A stretch of 64,000 nucleotides of DNA from Cryobacterium sp. SO1 (GTDB taxonomy: Bacteria > Actinomycetota > Actinomycetes > Actinomycetales > Microbacteriaceae): positions 2,356,001-2,420,000 of the forward strand of contig NZ_CP067394.1 in NCBI RefSeq assembly GCF_004210215.2, given 5' to 3'. This document shows positions 35,173-43,872 of this stretch, piece after piece. How positions within the stretch are numbered: the stretch's first letter is position 1; every line of letters begins with the position of its first letter. The notes under the pieces are model-generated. The model was given only the letters and a program-made list of their open reading frames with translations, made no database searches and was not told the DNA's origin. The translations under genes were made by a program, and so were the position numbers.

Positions 35173-36570
35173 ATGTCTCCCGAGCCCACAATTGCCCTGG
35201 CCGGTCTGGATGCGCAGCTAGAGGGACGCGTGCTCTTGCCCGGCGCCGCCGGGTGGGACGACGCCCGGGCGGCCTGGAACCTCAGCGTGGACCAGCAGCC
35301 GCGCGCCATCGCGCGCCCGAGGTCGGTAAGGGACATCCGCCACATCATCGTCGCCGCCAGGGAGAGCGGCGTAGGCGTGGCCGTGCAGCCGCGCGGACAC
35401 GGGGCGAACGGGAGCCTGGCCGACACCATTCTGGTGCGGACCACGGCGTTCGACGAGGTGACGGTGAACGTCGTCGGCCGATTCGCCCGTGTCGGTGCCG
35501 GCGTACCGTGGGGCACCCTGCTCAACCGGCTCGACGGCACCGGGCTGGTCGCCCTCGCCGGATCGAATCCCAACGTGAGTGTTGCCGGGTACCTACTCTC
35601 CGGCGGGCACTCCTGGTTCAGCCGGTGGAAGGGCCTCGCGGCGCATTCAATCCGGGCCGTCGAGATAGTCGACGCCGGTGGGGTGCTGCGCCGGGTCACC
35701 CGGGAGAGCGATCCTGACCTGCTCTGGGCGCTCCGCGGCGCGGCCGGCCTGTTCGGCGTGGTGACCACCCTGGAAATCGACCTATTCTCCGCACCGGAGC
35801 TGTTCGGCGGCAAGCTGCTGTTCCCGGCCGAGTCGGCCGAGGTGGTCATCGGCGCCGCCCTCGACATCCTGCTGGATGCGCCGCCGGAGCTGAGCCTGAT
35901 CCTGGGCCTGATCAACATGCCGGACATCCCGATGGTGCCGGAGCTGCTGCGCGGGCGAAGCTTCACCCAGGTCGACGCCGTCTTTGTCGGTTCGGAAGCG
36001 GAGGGCCAGGCGCTGCTCGCCCCGTTGCACAGCATCGCCCCCGTGATCGCCGACCTCACCCGCGCATTCCCCATCGGTCAGCTCGGTGATGTGTCGGCCG
36101 AGCCCCAGGACCCCTCGGCAACTCTCGATTGGTCGATGGCCGTCACCGAGCTTGATGCCGCGACCATCGCCGAGCTGCTCGAGGCCTTCCGCACCAGCAG
36201 CTACGCCGGCCTCACGCTGCTGCAGATCCGGCCGCTCGGCGGGGTGATCGTCGACGACGGCGTGGGTGCCGACGGCGTGGCCGGGCATCTCGACGCGGCG
36301 TTCCTGCTCTTCGCGGCGGCCATTCTGCCGCCCGGCGCGCCCGTCCCGCCCGGTGACGTGCGCCACCTCCTCTTCCAGCCACTCGAGGACACCCTGCAGG
36401 CCGTCGGGTCGCCACGCACCGTGCCGTCGCTGCTCTCGGCCGGGCAGGATCTCGGTGCCGCATTAGCGCCGGATGCCCTGGAACGGCTGGGTGAGATCAA
36501 GCAGGCGATCGACCCGGAGAACCTGTTCCGCAGCAACCGTCCGCTGCCATCGGCCTATCTGCTCGCCTGA
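35173..36570 (+). CDS. FAD-binding oxidoreductase (BBE/PCMH type)
   Basis: 465 residues from an ATG at 35173 with AAAGGACG upstream. The PCMH FAD-binding fold shows RPRSVRDIRHIIVAARESG, GVAVQPRGHGANG, VGAGVPWGTLLNRL and GSNPNVSVAGYLLSGGHSWF. A C-terminal berberine-bridge-like segment ends AIDPENLFRSNRPL. The usual His of the RSGGH motif that links FAD is replaced (RGHGAN), so covalent flavin by that residue is uncertain. The substrate is unknown. It lies between ftsY and smc, convergent with smc. Confidence 0.85.
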   Translation: MSPEPTIALAGLDAQLEGRVLLPGAAGWDDARAAWNLSVDQQPRAIARPRSVRDIRHIIVAARESGVGVAVQPRGHGANGSLADTILVRTTAFDEVTVNVVGRFARVGAGVPWGTLLNRLDGTGLVALAGSNPNVSVAGYLLSGGHSWFSRWKGLAAHSIRAVEIVDAGGVLRRVTRESDPDLLWALRGAAGLFGVVTTLEIDLFSAPELFGGKLLFPAESAEVVIGAALDILLDAPPELSLILGLINMPDIPMVPELLRGRSFTQVDAVFVGSEAEGQALLAPLHSIAPVIADLTRAFPIGQLGDVSAEPQDPSATLDWSMAVTELDAATIAELLEAFRTSSYAGLTLLQIRPLGGVIVDDGVGADGVAGHLDAAFLLFAAAILPPGAPVPPGDVRHLLFQPLEDTLQAVGSPRTVPSLLSAGQDLGAALAPDALERLGEIKQAIDPENLFRSNRPLPSAYLLA

Positions 36571-36579
36571 GCGTTCTGG

Positions 36580-39500
36580 TCAGGACGCCCTCTCGTCGAC
36601 GTCGGCGGCACTCCGGGCCGCGGCGCCGTCGCCCCGTACGATGCGTTGGCCCACGACCGCGGACACGCCGTCCTGCCTCATGGACACCCCATAGAGGGCG
36701 TCGGCGATCTCCATGGTGCGCTTCTGATGGGTGATGACGATCAGCTGGCTGGTGGTGCGGAGGTCCTCGAAGATGGTCAGAAGCCGGCCCAGGTTGGCGT
36801 CGTCGAGCGCCGCCTCCACCTCGTCCATGATGTAGAACGGGCTGGGCCTGGCCTTGAAGATCGCGATGAGGAGGGCCACCGCCGCCAGCGAGCGTTCCCC
36901 TCCAGAGAGCAGGGAGAGCCGTTCGATCTTCTTGCCGGCCGGTTTCACCGAGACCTCGATGCCGGTGGTCAGCATGTCCGACGGGTCGGTGAGCTGGATG
37001 CTGCCGCTACCGCCGGGGAACAGCACCGGGAAGACCTCCGCGAACGCTGCCTGGGTGTCGTCGAAGGCTCTGGCGAAAATGGTCCCCATCTTGTCGTCGA
37101 TATCATCGATGATGGTCAGCAGGTCGGCGCGGGTATTGGTGAGGTCCGTGAGCTGCTCGGTGAGGAAGGAGTGCCGCTGTTCGAGCGCCGCGAACTCCTC
37201 GAGGGCCAGCGGGTTGATGCGGCCAAGCCGCGCATATTTACGTTCGGCTGCGGCCAGGCGGGCCTGCTGCGCGTCGCGGTCGAACGGAACCGACCGGCCG
37301 GAGCCGTCGTCAGAGCCGGTGTGGTCTGAGCCGGTGCTGTCGGAGCCGTCTCCGACCGGCACCGGCTGATCGGGCCCGTACTCTGTCACGAGAACCTCTT
37401 CGACCAAACCCAACTCGCCGGCGGCGCGCTCCAGGAGGGCTGACAGCTGCAGCTTCTTCTCGTAGATCGCCAGCTCCAGCCCGTGCACGTTCTCGGTGAT
37501 GGCTTGCAGGCGAGTGCGCAGATCGTTTTCGGCCCGGCGAAGCTGGGTGAGTTCCTGGTTCTGGCTGGCCCGATCGGCTTCCGCGGTGGCCAGCCTCTGC
37601 CGGGCTCCGGCGACGGCGCGCTCGATCGAGCCCAGCACGGCGGGCAGTGCATCGGCCACGACGGAGGCGGCGTCCACCTGGCGCCGGCGGATCACGGCCC
37701 GGCGGGCGGCGGCATCGGCCTCGGCCCGGTCCGATTTGAGCTGCCGGGCCAGAGACGCCGCCCTGGCCTCACCGCTCCGCACCCGTTCCTTGGCCGTGTC
37801 GACCTGCAGGCGCGCCTCGATCTCGGTTTCCCTGGCCGCTTCCAGCTCGGCATACAACCCGTCGCGGGCACTGACGTCGAGGATGGGCCGGGGCGCGGAC
37901 CGCAGGGTGTCCAGCGCGGACGCGCTCGCGGCCGCCGCCCGCTCGGCGTCGGCGACGCCCGCAGACGCCAGGTCGGCGGCGGCGGACAACCGGTCGAATT
38001 CGGCCGCCGCAGCATCCACCTGCACGGTGAGGCGGCTGCGCGAGTCTGCGCGGGCGGTCTGCCGGCTGCTGTGCTCCCGCAGGGTGGTCTTGGCAGCCCG
38101 CGCCTGCTCCCTCGCGGTGGCCAGCCGGGAGCGTTGCCCACCGAGGTCGCCGGAGACCTGTTCGATCTGGGAGGTCACCTCGGCCAGCCGGTTCTCGGCG
38201 GCGTCGCGTTCGGTGACGAGCTCGAGTTTGCTCGGCGCGGCTCCGGCGCCGCCCTGCAGGGAGTGCACGGTCAGCACGTCTCCCGCCCGGGTGATGAGCT
38301 TGACCCTGCCGGCGGCCCCGGCCGCCGCGAGGGCGTCAGCGGCGGCACCAGCGGCGGCGAGGTCATCCACGATCACGGTGTCGGCGAGCAGGCCGAGCAC
38401 CCCGGCCGGCGCATCGACGACGCTGTGCGCGGCCCGGCTGCCGGCCAGTCCGGTCAGATCGAGCGGCGTTACGGGCGCCGCATCACCCGCCTGGGTGAGG
38501 AGCAGGTCGACCCGGCCGAGGCTCTCGAGGTCGGCGTGCGCCACGGCGGCGACGGCGGCCTCCCGGTCGTCGGCGGCGACGGCGTTGGCCAGGGAGCCCA
38601 GCGCGGCGGCGATCGCGCGCTCGAAGCCGGGCTGCACTCTCATCAGTTCGGCGACCAACCCGCCGATACCGGGCAGGTCGGCGTCGATCAGGGCGGACGA
38701 CCCGTCCTTCTGGCCGAGGGCGAGGGACAGGGCGCCGGTTCGCGCGGCCAGGGCGTCGCGCTCACGTTCGTTGCCGTGCAGGAGCTCGCGGAGCCGCTCG
38801 ATTTCGGTTTCCGCGTGGGCGACCTCGCTTTCGGCACCCTGTACGGCCTCGTTCAGGTCGATGCCGGTGTCCTCGGCATCATCGGCATCGTCGAGTTCGG
38901 CGAGCCGGCCGCGGGCGTCGGTCAACCTGGCACGGGCGGAATCGAGGGCACCCTCCTGGCGCAGCACTTCCCCGCGCACCGCGGCCAGGCGGGACGCCGC
39001 GGTGTCCGCCTGCCCGGCGAGGTGGGAGACCTGCAGGTCATGCCTGGAGACCAGCGCGGATTGCGCGGCGATCTCGTGGTCCACGGCGTCGAGGTCGCGG
39101 CGCACGGTGGCCGTTCTGCTCCGCGCCCGGGACCATGCGTTCTCGGCGGCGAGGATGCTCGCCCGGAGCCGTTCGACCTCAGCGGCAGCGTCCTGCACCC
39201 GCTGCGGCGTGACCGTGGGGTTTCGCTCGACCGGTTCGGCCTGCGTACCGAGGAGGGCGAGGCGCTGGTTGGCCAGGGTGTAGAGGCTGCGGAGGCGTTC
39301 CTGGGCGGATTCGAGTCCGAAGGCGGTGCGGCGGGCGACGTCGACGGCGTCGCCGACCTGGGCGTCTTCGAGCCGGCGGACGCGCACCTGGTTGTTTTCG
39401 AGCTGGTCCTGGATGACGATGCGCTCCGAGTGACGTTCGCTCTCGGTTTGTCCGTGGGCGTCGAGGGCGGTGCGCAGGGAGACCACATCGTCGGCGAGCA

Positions 39501-40185
39501 GCCGGGCACGGGCATCGCGCACGGCAGCGGCGATGTGCTGGGCCTCCCTGGCCACCTGCGCCTGCTGACCGAGCGGCTTGAGCTGTCGGCGGATCTCACC
39601 GGCCAGGTCGCTGAGCCTGGTGAGGTTGGTCTGCATCGCCTCGAGCTTGCGCACGGTCTTTTCCTTGCGGCGGCGGTGTTTGAGAATTCCGGCGGCCTCC
39701 TCGATGAAGCCACGGCGTTCCTCCGGGCTGGCGCGGAGCACGGCATCCAGTTGCCCCTGGCCGACGATCACGTGCATTTCCCGGCCGAGCCCGGAATCGC
39801 TGAGCAGCTCCTGCACGTCGAGCAACCGGCAGGTACGACCGTTGATGGCGTAGTCGCTGCCGCCGTTGCGGAACAGGGTGCGCGAGATGGTCACTTCGGC
39901 GTACTCGATCGGCAGCGCCCCGTCGCTGTTGTCGATCGACAGGATCACCTCGGCCCGGCCGAGCGGTCCCCTGGTGGAGGTGCCGGCGAAGATGACGTCT
40001 TCCATCTTGCCGCCGCGGAGGGTTTTCACACCCTGCTCGCCCATCACCCAAGCCAGGGCATCGACCACGTTGGACTTGCCGGAGCCATTCGGACCCACGA
40101 CACAGGTGACGCCGGGTTCGAAGGCGAAGGTCGTCGACTGCGCGAAGGACTTGAAACCCTTGAGGGTGAGGCTCTTCAGGTACAA
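36580..40185 (-). CDS. smc: Chromosome partition protein SMC
   Basis: 1201 residues from a TTG at 40185 preceded by AAGGACG. The N-terminal ATPase half has Walker A GPNGSGKSNVVDALAW. Long coiled coils flank a hinge at about 510-650. The C-terminal half has the signature LSGGERSLAAVALL and Walker B FYIMDEVEAALDD. It forms the condensin core with ScpA/ScpB, which are not in this window. The arms contain an Asp/Ser-rich break near 965-985 (GDGSDSTGSDHTGSDDGSG). Position next to ftsY/ffh is standard. Confidence 0.97.
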   Translation of the reverse strand: MYLKSLTLKGFKSFAQSTTFAFEPGVTCVVGPNGSGKSNVVDALAWVMGEQGVKTLRGGKMEDVIFAGTSTRGPLGRAEVILSIDNSDGALPIEYAEVTISRTLFRNGGSDYAINGRTCRLLDVQELLSDSGLGREMHVIVGQGQLDAVLRASPEERRGFIEEAAGILKHRRRKEKTVRKLEAMQTNLTRLSDLAGEIRRQLKPLGQQAQVAREAQHIAAAVRDARARLLADDVVSLRTALDAHGQTESERHSERIVIQDQLENNQVRVRRLEDAQVGDAVDVARRTAFGLESAQERLRSLYTLANQRLALLGTQAEPVERNPTVTPQRVQDAAAEVERLRASILAAENAWSRARSRTATVRRDLDAVDHEIAAQSALVSRHDLQVSHLAGQADTAASRLAAVRGEVLRQEGALDSARARLTDARGRLAELDDADDAEDTGIDLNEAVQGAESEVAHAETEIERLRELLHGNERERDALAARTGALSLALGQKDGSSALIDADLPGIGGLVAELMRVQPGFERAIAAALGSLANAVAADDREAAVAAVAHADLESLGRVDLLLTQAGDAAPVTPLDLTGLAGSRAAHSVVDAPAGVLGLLADTVIVDDLAAAGAAADALAAAGAAGRVKLITRAGDVLTVHSLQGGAGAAPSKLELVTERDAAENRLAEVTSQIEQVSGDLGGQRSRLATAREQARAAKTTLREHSSRQTARADSRSRLTVQVDAAAAEFDRLSAAADLASAGVADAERAAAASASALDTLRSAPRPILDVSARDGLYAELEAARETEIEARLQVDTAKERVRSGEARAASLARQLKSDRAEADAAARRAVIRRRQVDAASVVADALPAVLGSIERAVAGARQRLATAEADRASQNQELTQLRRAENDLRTRLQAITENVHGLELAIYEKKLQLSALLERAAGELGLVEEVLVTEYGPDQPVPVGDGSDSTGSDHTGSDDGSGRSVPFDRDAQQARLAAAERKYARLGRINPLALEEFAALEQRHSFLTEQLTDLTNTRADLLTIIDDIDDKMGTIFARAFDDTQAAFAEVFPVLFPGGSGSIQLTDPSDMLTTGIEVSVKPAGKKIERLSLLSGGERSLAAVALLIAIFKARPSPFYIMDEVEAALDDANLGRLLTIFEDLRTTSQLIVITHQKRTMEIADALYGVSMRQDGVSAVVGQRIVRGDGAAARSAADVDERAS

Positions 40186-40318
40186 CCCGGCCGTCCTTCC
40201 CGCAAAAGTATCGTGATCAGTCCACGGTACCGGACGGCCCCTCGTTTACTGGGATCGGCCCGCCCGCGATCCACGCCAGCCTGTCGGTTCCGCGGCACCG
40301 GGTCTCGGCTCAGCGGGC

Positions 40319-41267
40319 ATGGAGGGTCGACCGTTCAGCGTCGATGAATTGAGCATCCCGGCTGCGCCAGGACGGTCGGGCTGGGCGGAGTTCGCTGCCG
40401 CCGTCGAGGTGCGCAACCGGGTGGAGGCACACGCCTACGGCACCGGTGAGCTAGCCCAGTCGGCCGAGGAGCTGCTCCCGGCGTCCCTGACGCCGGAGCA
40501 CTCCCCCAGACAGTTGTTCGTGGCGCGCTCCGCGGGCACGATCGTGGCCCGCGCTCTCTACGAGACGCAGTCGGACCCGGCGTCCCTGTTCGCCTGGTTC
40601 ACCGTGGAGGTCCTGCCTGAATGGCGTGGCCGGGGCATCGGCTCCGCACTGTCGACGGTTCTGGAGTCGCTGGCCGACGCCGAGCGGCGCAGCAGCCGCG
40701 TGGTCTACGCGGTCTCGCCGCCCGGGCCCGGCGAACGTGTCGCGGCGCCCACTGGCTTCGGTTCGGTGCCGTCGGCACCCCGAGGTGCGCTTTCTCCTCA
40801 AGCGGGGCTACCGGCTCGAGCAGGTGGAGCGAGGCAGCCGCCTGCAGTTGCCGATGGAGCTCTGGACCGTGGAGCGGCTGCAGCGCGAACAGGACGCCTA
40901 CGCCACCGGCCCACGGTTGGCCGTGGTGACCGCGGCGCTGCATCGGCCGAGCGGTCACCTCGCCGGCTTCACCGAGCTCTCGGTGCCTGGCGATCCCGGC
41001 CGAGCCGTCTCGCAGGAGGACACCCTGGTGCTGCGCGAGCACCGCGGGCATCGCCTCGGCATGCTGATGAAGCTGGCCAATCTGCAGCAACTCGCCCTGG
41101 GGCATCCGGAGCAGCGGGCGGTGACCACGTTCAACGCGGAGGAGAACCGCTACATGCTCGACGTCAATGAGGCGCTCGGGTTCACACCGATGGGGTACGA
41201 GGGGGCCTGGCGGAAGGTCGGCGCAGCCGCTGGCACCGCGGGCAGTAGTGCGAGGACCGGTTCATGA
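40319..41267 (+). pseudogene. GNAT-family acetyltransferase, two GNAT domains, frameshifted
   Basis: Residues encoded from 40319 form an N-terminal GNAT domain (VARALYETQSDPASLFAWF, then VLPEWRGRGIGSALSTVLE with the acetyl-CoA loop). After the C run at 40778-40781 the frame changes by one base. The other frame then reads EVRFLLKRGYRLEQVERGS and a second GNAT-like domain (LVLREHRGHRLGMLMKLANL, ending MGYEGAWRKVG) until a TGA at 41265. Removing one C would give a normal ~315-residue protein. It is either a recent pseudogene or a base-calling error. Its end overlaps the fpg end by 86 bp. Confidence 0.8.
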
Positions 41268-42213
41268 ACTTGACCCGCACCAGGTCGGTTGCGCATCGGG
41301 GGCACGGCGTGCCCTGCCGGCCGTAGGCGTTGAGGCTGTGCGAAAAGTACCCTGACTGACCGTTGACGTTCACGTATTGGGCGTCGAAGCTGGTGCCGCC
41401 CTCGGCCAACGCCTTCAGCAGAATCTCGCGGATGGCGCCGAGCAGGCGGCGGGTGCTCGCCGCGGACAGCGACGCGGCGGGCTGGTCGAAGTGCACCCGG
41501 GCGGCGAAGAGGGCTTCGTCGGCATAGATGTTGCCTATTCCGCTGACCACCTTCTGGTCGAGCAGCACCCGTTTGATGCCGGACCTGGTGTGTGCCAACG
41601 CTCGGTAGAAGGCCGGGGCGGAGAAGCCAGGGTCGAGCGGGTCGCGGCCGATGTGCGCCACCTGGCCGGGAATGAGGCCCGCCCAGGCCGGGCCGGAATC
41701 GGTCGGCGCGCCGGGATCGGAATCGGAATCGGCGGCCCCGCTGCGGCCAGGTGCCATGCCGGGCCCGGAGTAGCCGGCCGGGAGGCCGTCGGCGGTGGCG
41801 CGCATCCTGTCCACTGCCATGCTGCCGAAGAGGCGCTGGTCCACGAAGTGCAGGGCCAGTTCGCCGTGCTCGGGGTGCTGCAGGGTCAACCGGATGCGCA
41901 GCAGCTTCTCCGGGTTCTCCCCCGGTGTGCGCAGCAGTACCTGTCCGCTCATGCCGAGGTGGGCCACGAGGGCCAGGCGCTCGGCGCCGCCGGCGGTGTC
42001 TCCCGCCCGGGCCAGTGGGAACCAGAGGAACTTGCCCCGTCGGACGGCGGCCTCGATCCTGGCGCCGGTCAGGAGGGTGTCGAAGCCGCCCAGCGATCCG
42101 TCGTGGCGGCGCAGGGACCGGTCGTCGAACACCTCGACGCCCGTGACGACCGCGCCGGAGACGGCGGTTTCCAGACCGGCCCGAACGACCTCGACCTCGG
42201 GGAGTTCGGGCAC
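41182..42213 (-). CDS. mutM: Formamidopyrimidine-DNA glycosylase
   Basis: 343 residues from a GTG at 42213. The N-terminal proline catalyst is in PELPEVEVVRAGLE; the H2TH region has QKVVSGIGNIYADEALF; the C-terminal zinc finger is CPRCATDLVRVKF and HYCPRCQR. It removes 8-oxoguanine. An Asp/Gly/Ser/Pro-rich insert of ~40 residues (about 153-195) makes it longer than usual (~275-300). It starts 3 nt after the rnc stop. Confidence 0.94.
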   Translation of the reverse strand: MPELPEVEVVRAGLETAVSGAVVTGVEVFDDRSLRRHDGSLGGFDTLLTGARIEAAVRRGKFLWFPLARAGDTAGGAERLALVAHLGMSGQVLLRTPGENPEKLLRIRLTLQHPEHGELALHFVDQRLFGSMAVDRMRATADGLPAGYSGPGMAPGRSGAADSDSDPGAPTDSGPAWAGLIPGQVAHIGRDPLDPGFSAPAFYRALAHTRSGIKRVLLDQKVVSGIGNIYADEALFAARVHFDQPAASLSAASTRRLLGAIREILLKALAEGGTSFDAQYVNVNGQSGYFSHSLNAYGRQGTPCPRCATDLVRVKFMNRSSHYCPRCQRLRRPSARPPRTPSV

Positions 42214-42216
42214 GGG

Positions 42217-43008
42217 TCAGCGCCGGGGTGTGCGCAGGCGCGTCCACGCCTCGAGGGCGGCGGCCATCTCGGCGTGCTTCTTGCTGGTGCCCTCGCCCGT
42301 GGCCGTGACGGCGGTTCCCACGGTCACCGTGGCGACAAAAACCTTGGAGTGGTCCGGCCCGCTTTCGGCGACGGAGTAGACCGGGACGCCGGCACCGAGC
42401 CGGGCAGCGGTCTCCTGCAGGCTGGTCTTGGGGTCCATGGAGATTCCGAAGTGACCGGGATCGGCCAGCATGGGCTGCAGCAGCCGCATCACGAATCGGG
42501 TCGCGGATTCCACACCGGTGTCGAGGTAGACGGCACCGATGAGGGCCTCGACGGTGTCGGCCAGGATCGACGACTTGTCACGACCACCGGTGAGGGTCTC
42601 CCCACGTCCGAGGCGCACGAATTCGCCCAGGCCGATGCCGCGGGCGATCTCCGACAGCGCGGCCGTTGACACCAGACTGGCCCGGCGCTTGGCGAGGTCA
42701 CCCTCCGGCAACAGCGGGTAGTCGCGGTACAGCATCACCGTGACGGCTTGGCCCAGAATCGAGTCGCCGAGGAATTCCAGGCGCTCGTTCGTGGGCAGGC
42801 CACCGTGTTCGTATGCGTAGGACCGGTGTGTCAACGCCAGTTCGAGAAGACCGGCTTCGACCTGCAGGCCAAGGATCACCTGCAGGGCCGCCATCGGATC
42901 ATCCGGTTGCGACGCCCGGGCAGCAGAAACTCCTGCAGCGGGGTGCGCTGCAGGAGCATCGGCTGTTCCGGGATCGGCGTCAGAACCTGACACGGTTGTG
43001 CGCACCAC
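42217..43008 (-). CDS. rnc: Ribonuclease III
   Basis: 263 residues from a GTG at 43008. The catalytic motif NERLEFLGDSILG is present, as is the DTVEALIGAVYLD helix, and the C-terminal dsRNA-binding domain (ETAARLGAGVPVY; ATGEGTSKKHAEMAAALEAW). The first ~40 residues are an Ala/Pro/Asp-rich extension, so a start near residue 39 (MAALQVI) is possible. It processes rRNA and structured mRNAs. It follows rpmF in the DUF177-rpmF-rnc-fpg order. Confidence 0.95.
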   Translation of the reverse strand: MVRTTVSGSDADPGTADAPAAHPAAGVSAARASQPDDPMAALQVILGLQVEAGLLELALTHRSYAYEHGGLPTNERLEFLGDSILGQAVTVMLYRDYPLLPEGDLAKRRASLVSTAALSEIARGIGLGEFVRLGRGETLTGGRDKSSILADTVEALIGAVYLDTGVESATRFVMRLLQPMLADPGHFGISMDPKTSLQETAARLGAGVPVYSVAESGPDHSKVFVATVTVGTAVTATGEGTSKKHAEMAAALEAWTRLRTPRR

Positions 43009-43029
43009 CCCTGTGACTAAACCCTCTGA

Positions 43030-43233
43030 TTAGACGTCAGCGACCTTGCGGCCCTTGTACTCCATGAAGAGTGCGGTGCCTGCAGCGTCGGAGACAACCT
43101 TCGCGCGGTGCGGGAGGCTGTAGACAACCTTGCCGTTTTCCATGGTCTTCACCAGGGTGGGGGCTTCGGCCTTCCAGCAGGAGCGGCGTGAGCGGGTGTT
43201 GGAGCGTGATTGCTTGCGCTTCGGGACTGCCAT
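43030..43233 (-). CDS. rpmF: 50S ribosomal protein L32
   Basis: 67 residues: [20 protein letters not shown] then [12 protein letters not shown]. Only one Cys (in SCWK) remains, so this is the zinc-free C-minus type of L32. It lies 2 nt after the DUF177 stop. Confidence 0.95.
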   Translation of the reverse strand: MAVPKRKQSRSNTRSRRSCWKAEAPTLVKTMENGKVVYSLPHRAKVVSDAAGTALFMEYKGRKVADV

Positions 43234-43235
43234 GA

Positions 43236-43808
43236 CTACTTCTCTTCTCTATCCGGTACAGCCTGGATGTCGTCATCCGTGCTGATGCTTTCGGAAGCTT
43301 GGAATTCCAATAGTGCGGACCAGCGGGGATCCTGCACGTCACTCGGTTCAAGTTCAGGGGAAGTGGCACGCCGTTCCCCGGTCTCTGGGTCGAGACCTGG
43401 GCAATCCCGCCGGCAAACCGGCTGGAACGGCAGTGACAACACCACTGCATCCCTGATTAGTGGTTCAAGATCCACGTGGTCATCTTGAACCGCACACTCA
43501 TAAGCTTCGTCTAGATCGTACGCGAAAAGCTCCACAAAATGAACTCGGACAGGCAATTCGATGTCAATCAGGCATCTTCCGCACTCTCCGGCGGCTTTTC
43601 CGGTCACATCCGCGGTCACCAGGATGCCCTCGTGGATGCACTCAAGGCGCAGATCTGCTTCGAGGGTGGAGCCGGCTTTCACGGCAACGAGCGCTTCACC
43701 GAGGTCGTTGGGCACGACGATGTCGATGTTGCGCTCAAACATCGTTCCCGGGCGGTTGATGACGTCGCGGACGTCAACCTTGTACGGGGTCTTCTTGAAC
43801 TTATTCAC
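43236..43808 (-). CDS. yceD: DUF177/YceD family protein
   Basis: 190 residues from a GTG at 43808 ([20 protein letters not shown]), which fits the family start; an ATG at 43865 in the same frame is the alternative, near the end of the transglutaminase gene. The family block is the [20 protein letters not shown] region with the CxxC pair and later [10 protein letters not shown]. The gene is coupled to rpmF in most bacteria and has been linked to 23S rRNA synthesis in E. coli and plants. Confidence 0.9.
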   Translation of the reverse strand: MNKFKKTPYKVDVRDVINRPGTMFERNIDIVVPNDLGEALVAVKAGSTLEADLRLECIHEGILVTADVTGKAAGECGRCLIDIELPVRVHFVELFAYDLDEAYECAVQDDHVDLEPLIRDAVVLSLPFQPVCRRDCPGLDPETGERRATSPELEPSDVQDPRWSALLEFQASESISTDDDIQAVPDREEK

Positions 43809-43872
43809 AAGGGAAAATTCTACGCGTCGAATCGGGGTGGTCGGTCCGCTCCGGTGTGTCGCCATGCGCCGG

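Noticed and set aside
37483..40347. Very long plus-strand frame opposite smc
   Set aside because: Codon-position shadow of smc in high GC DNA; no family motif, and SMC motifs on the minus strand are complete.
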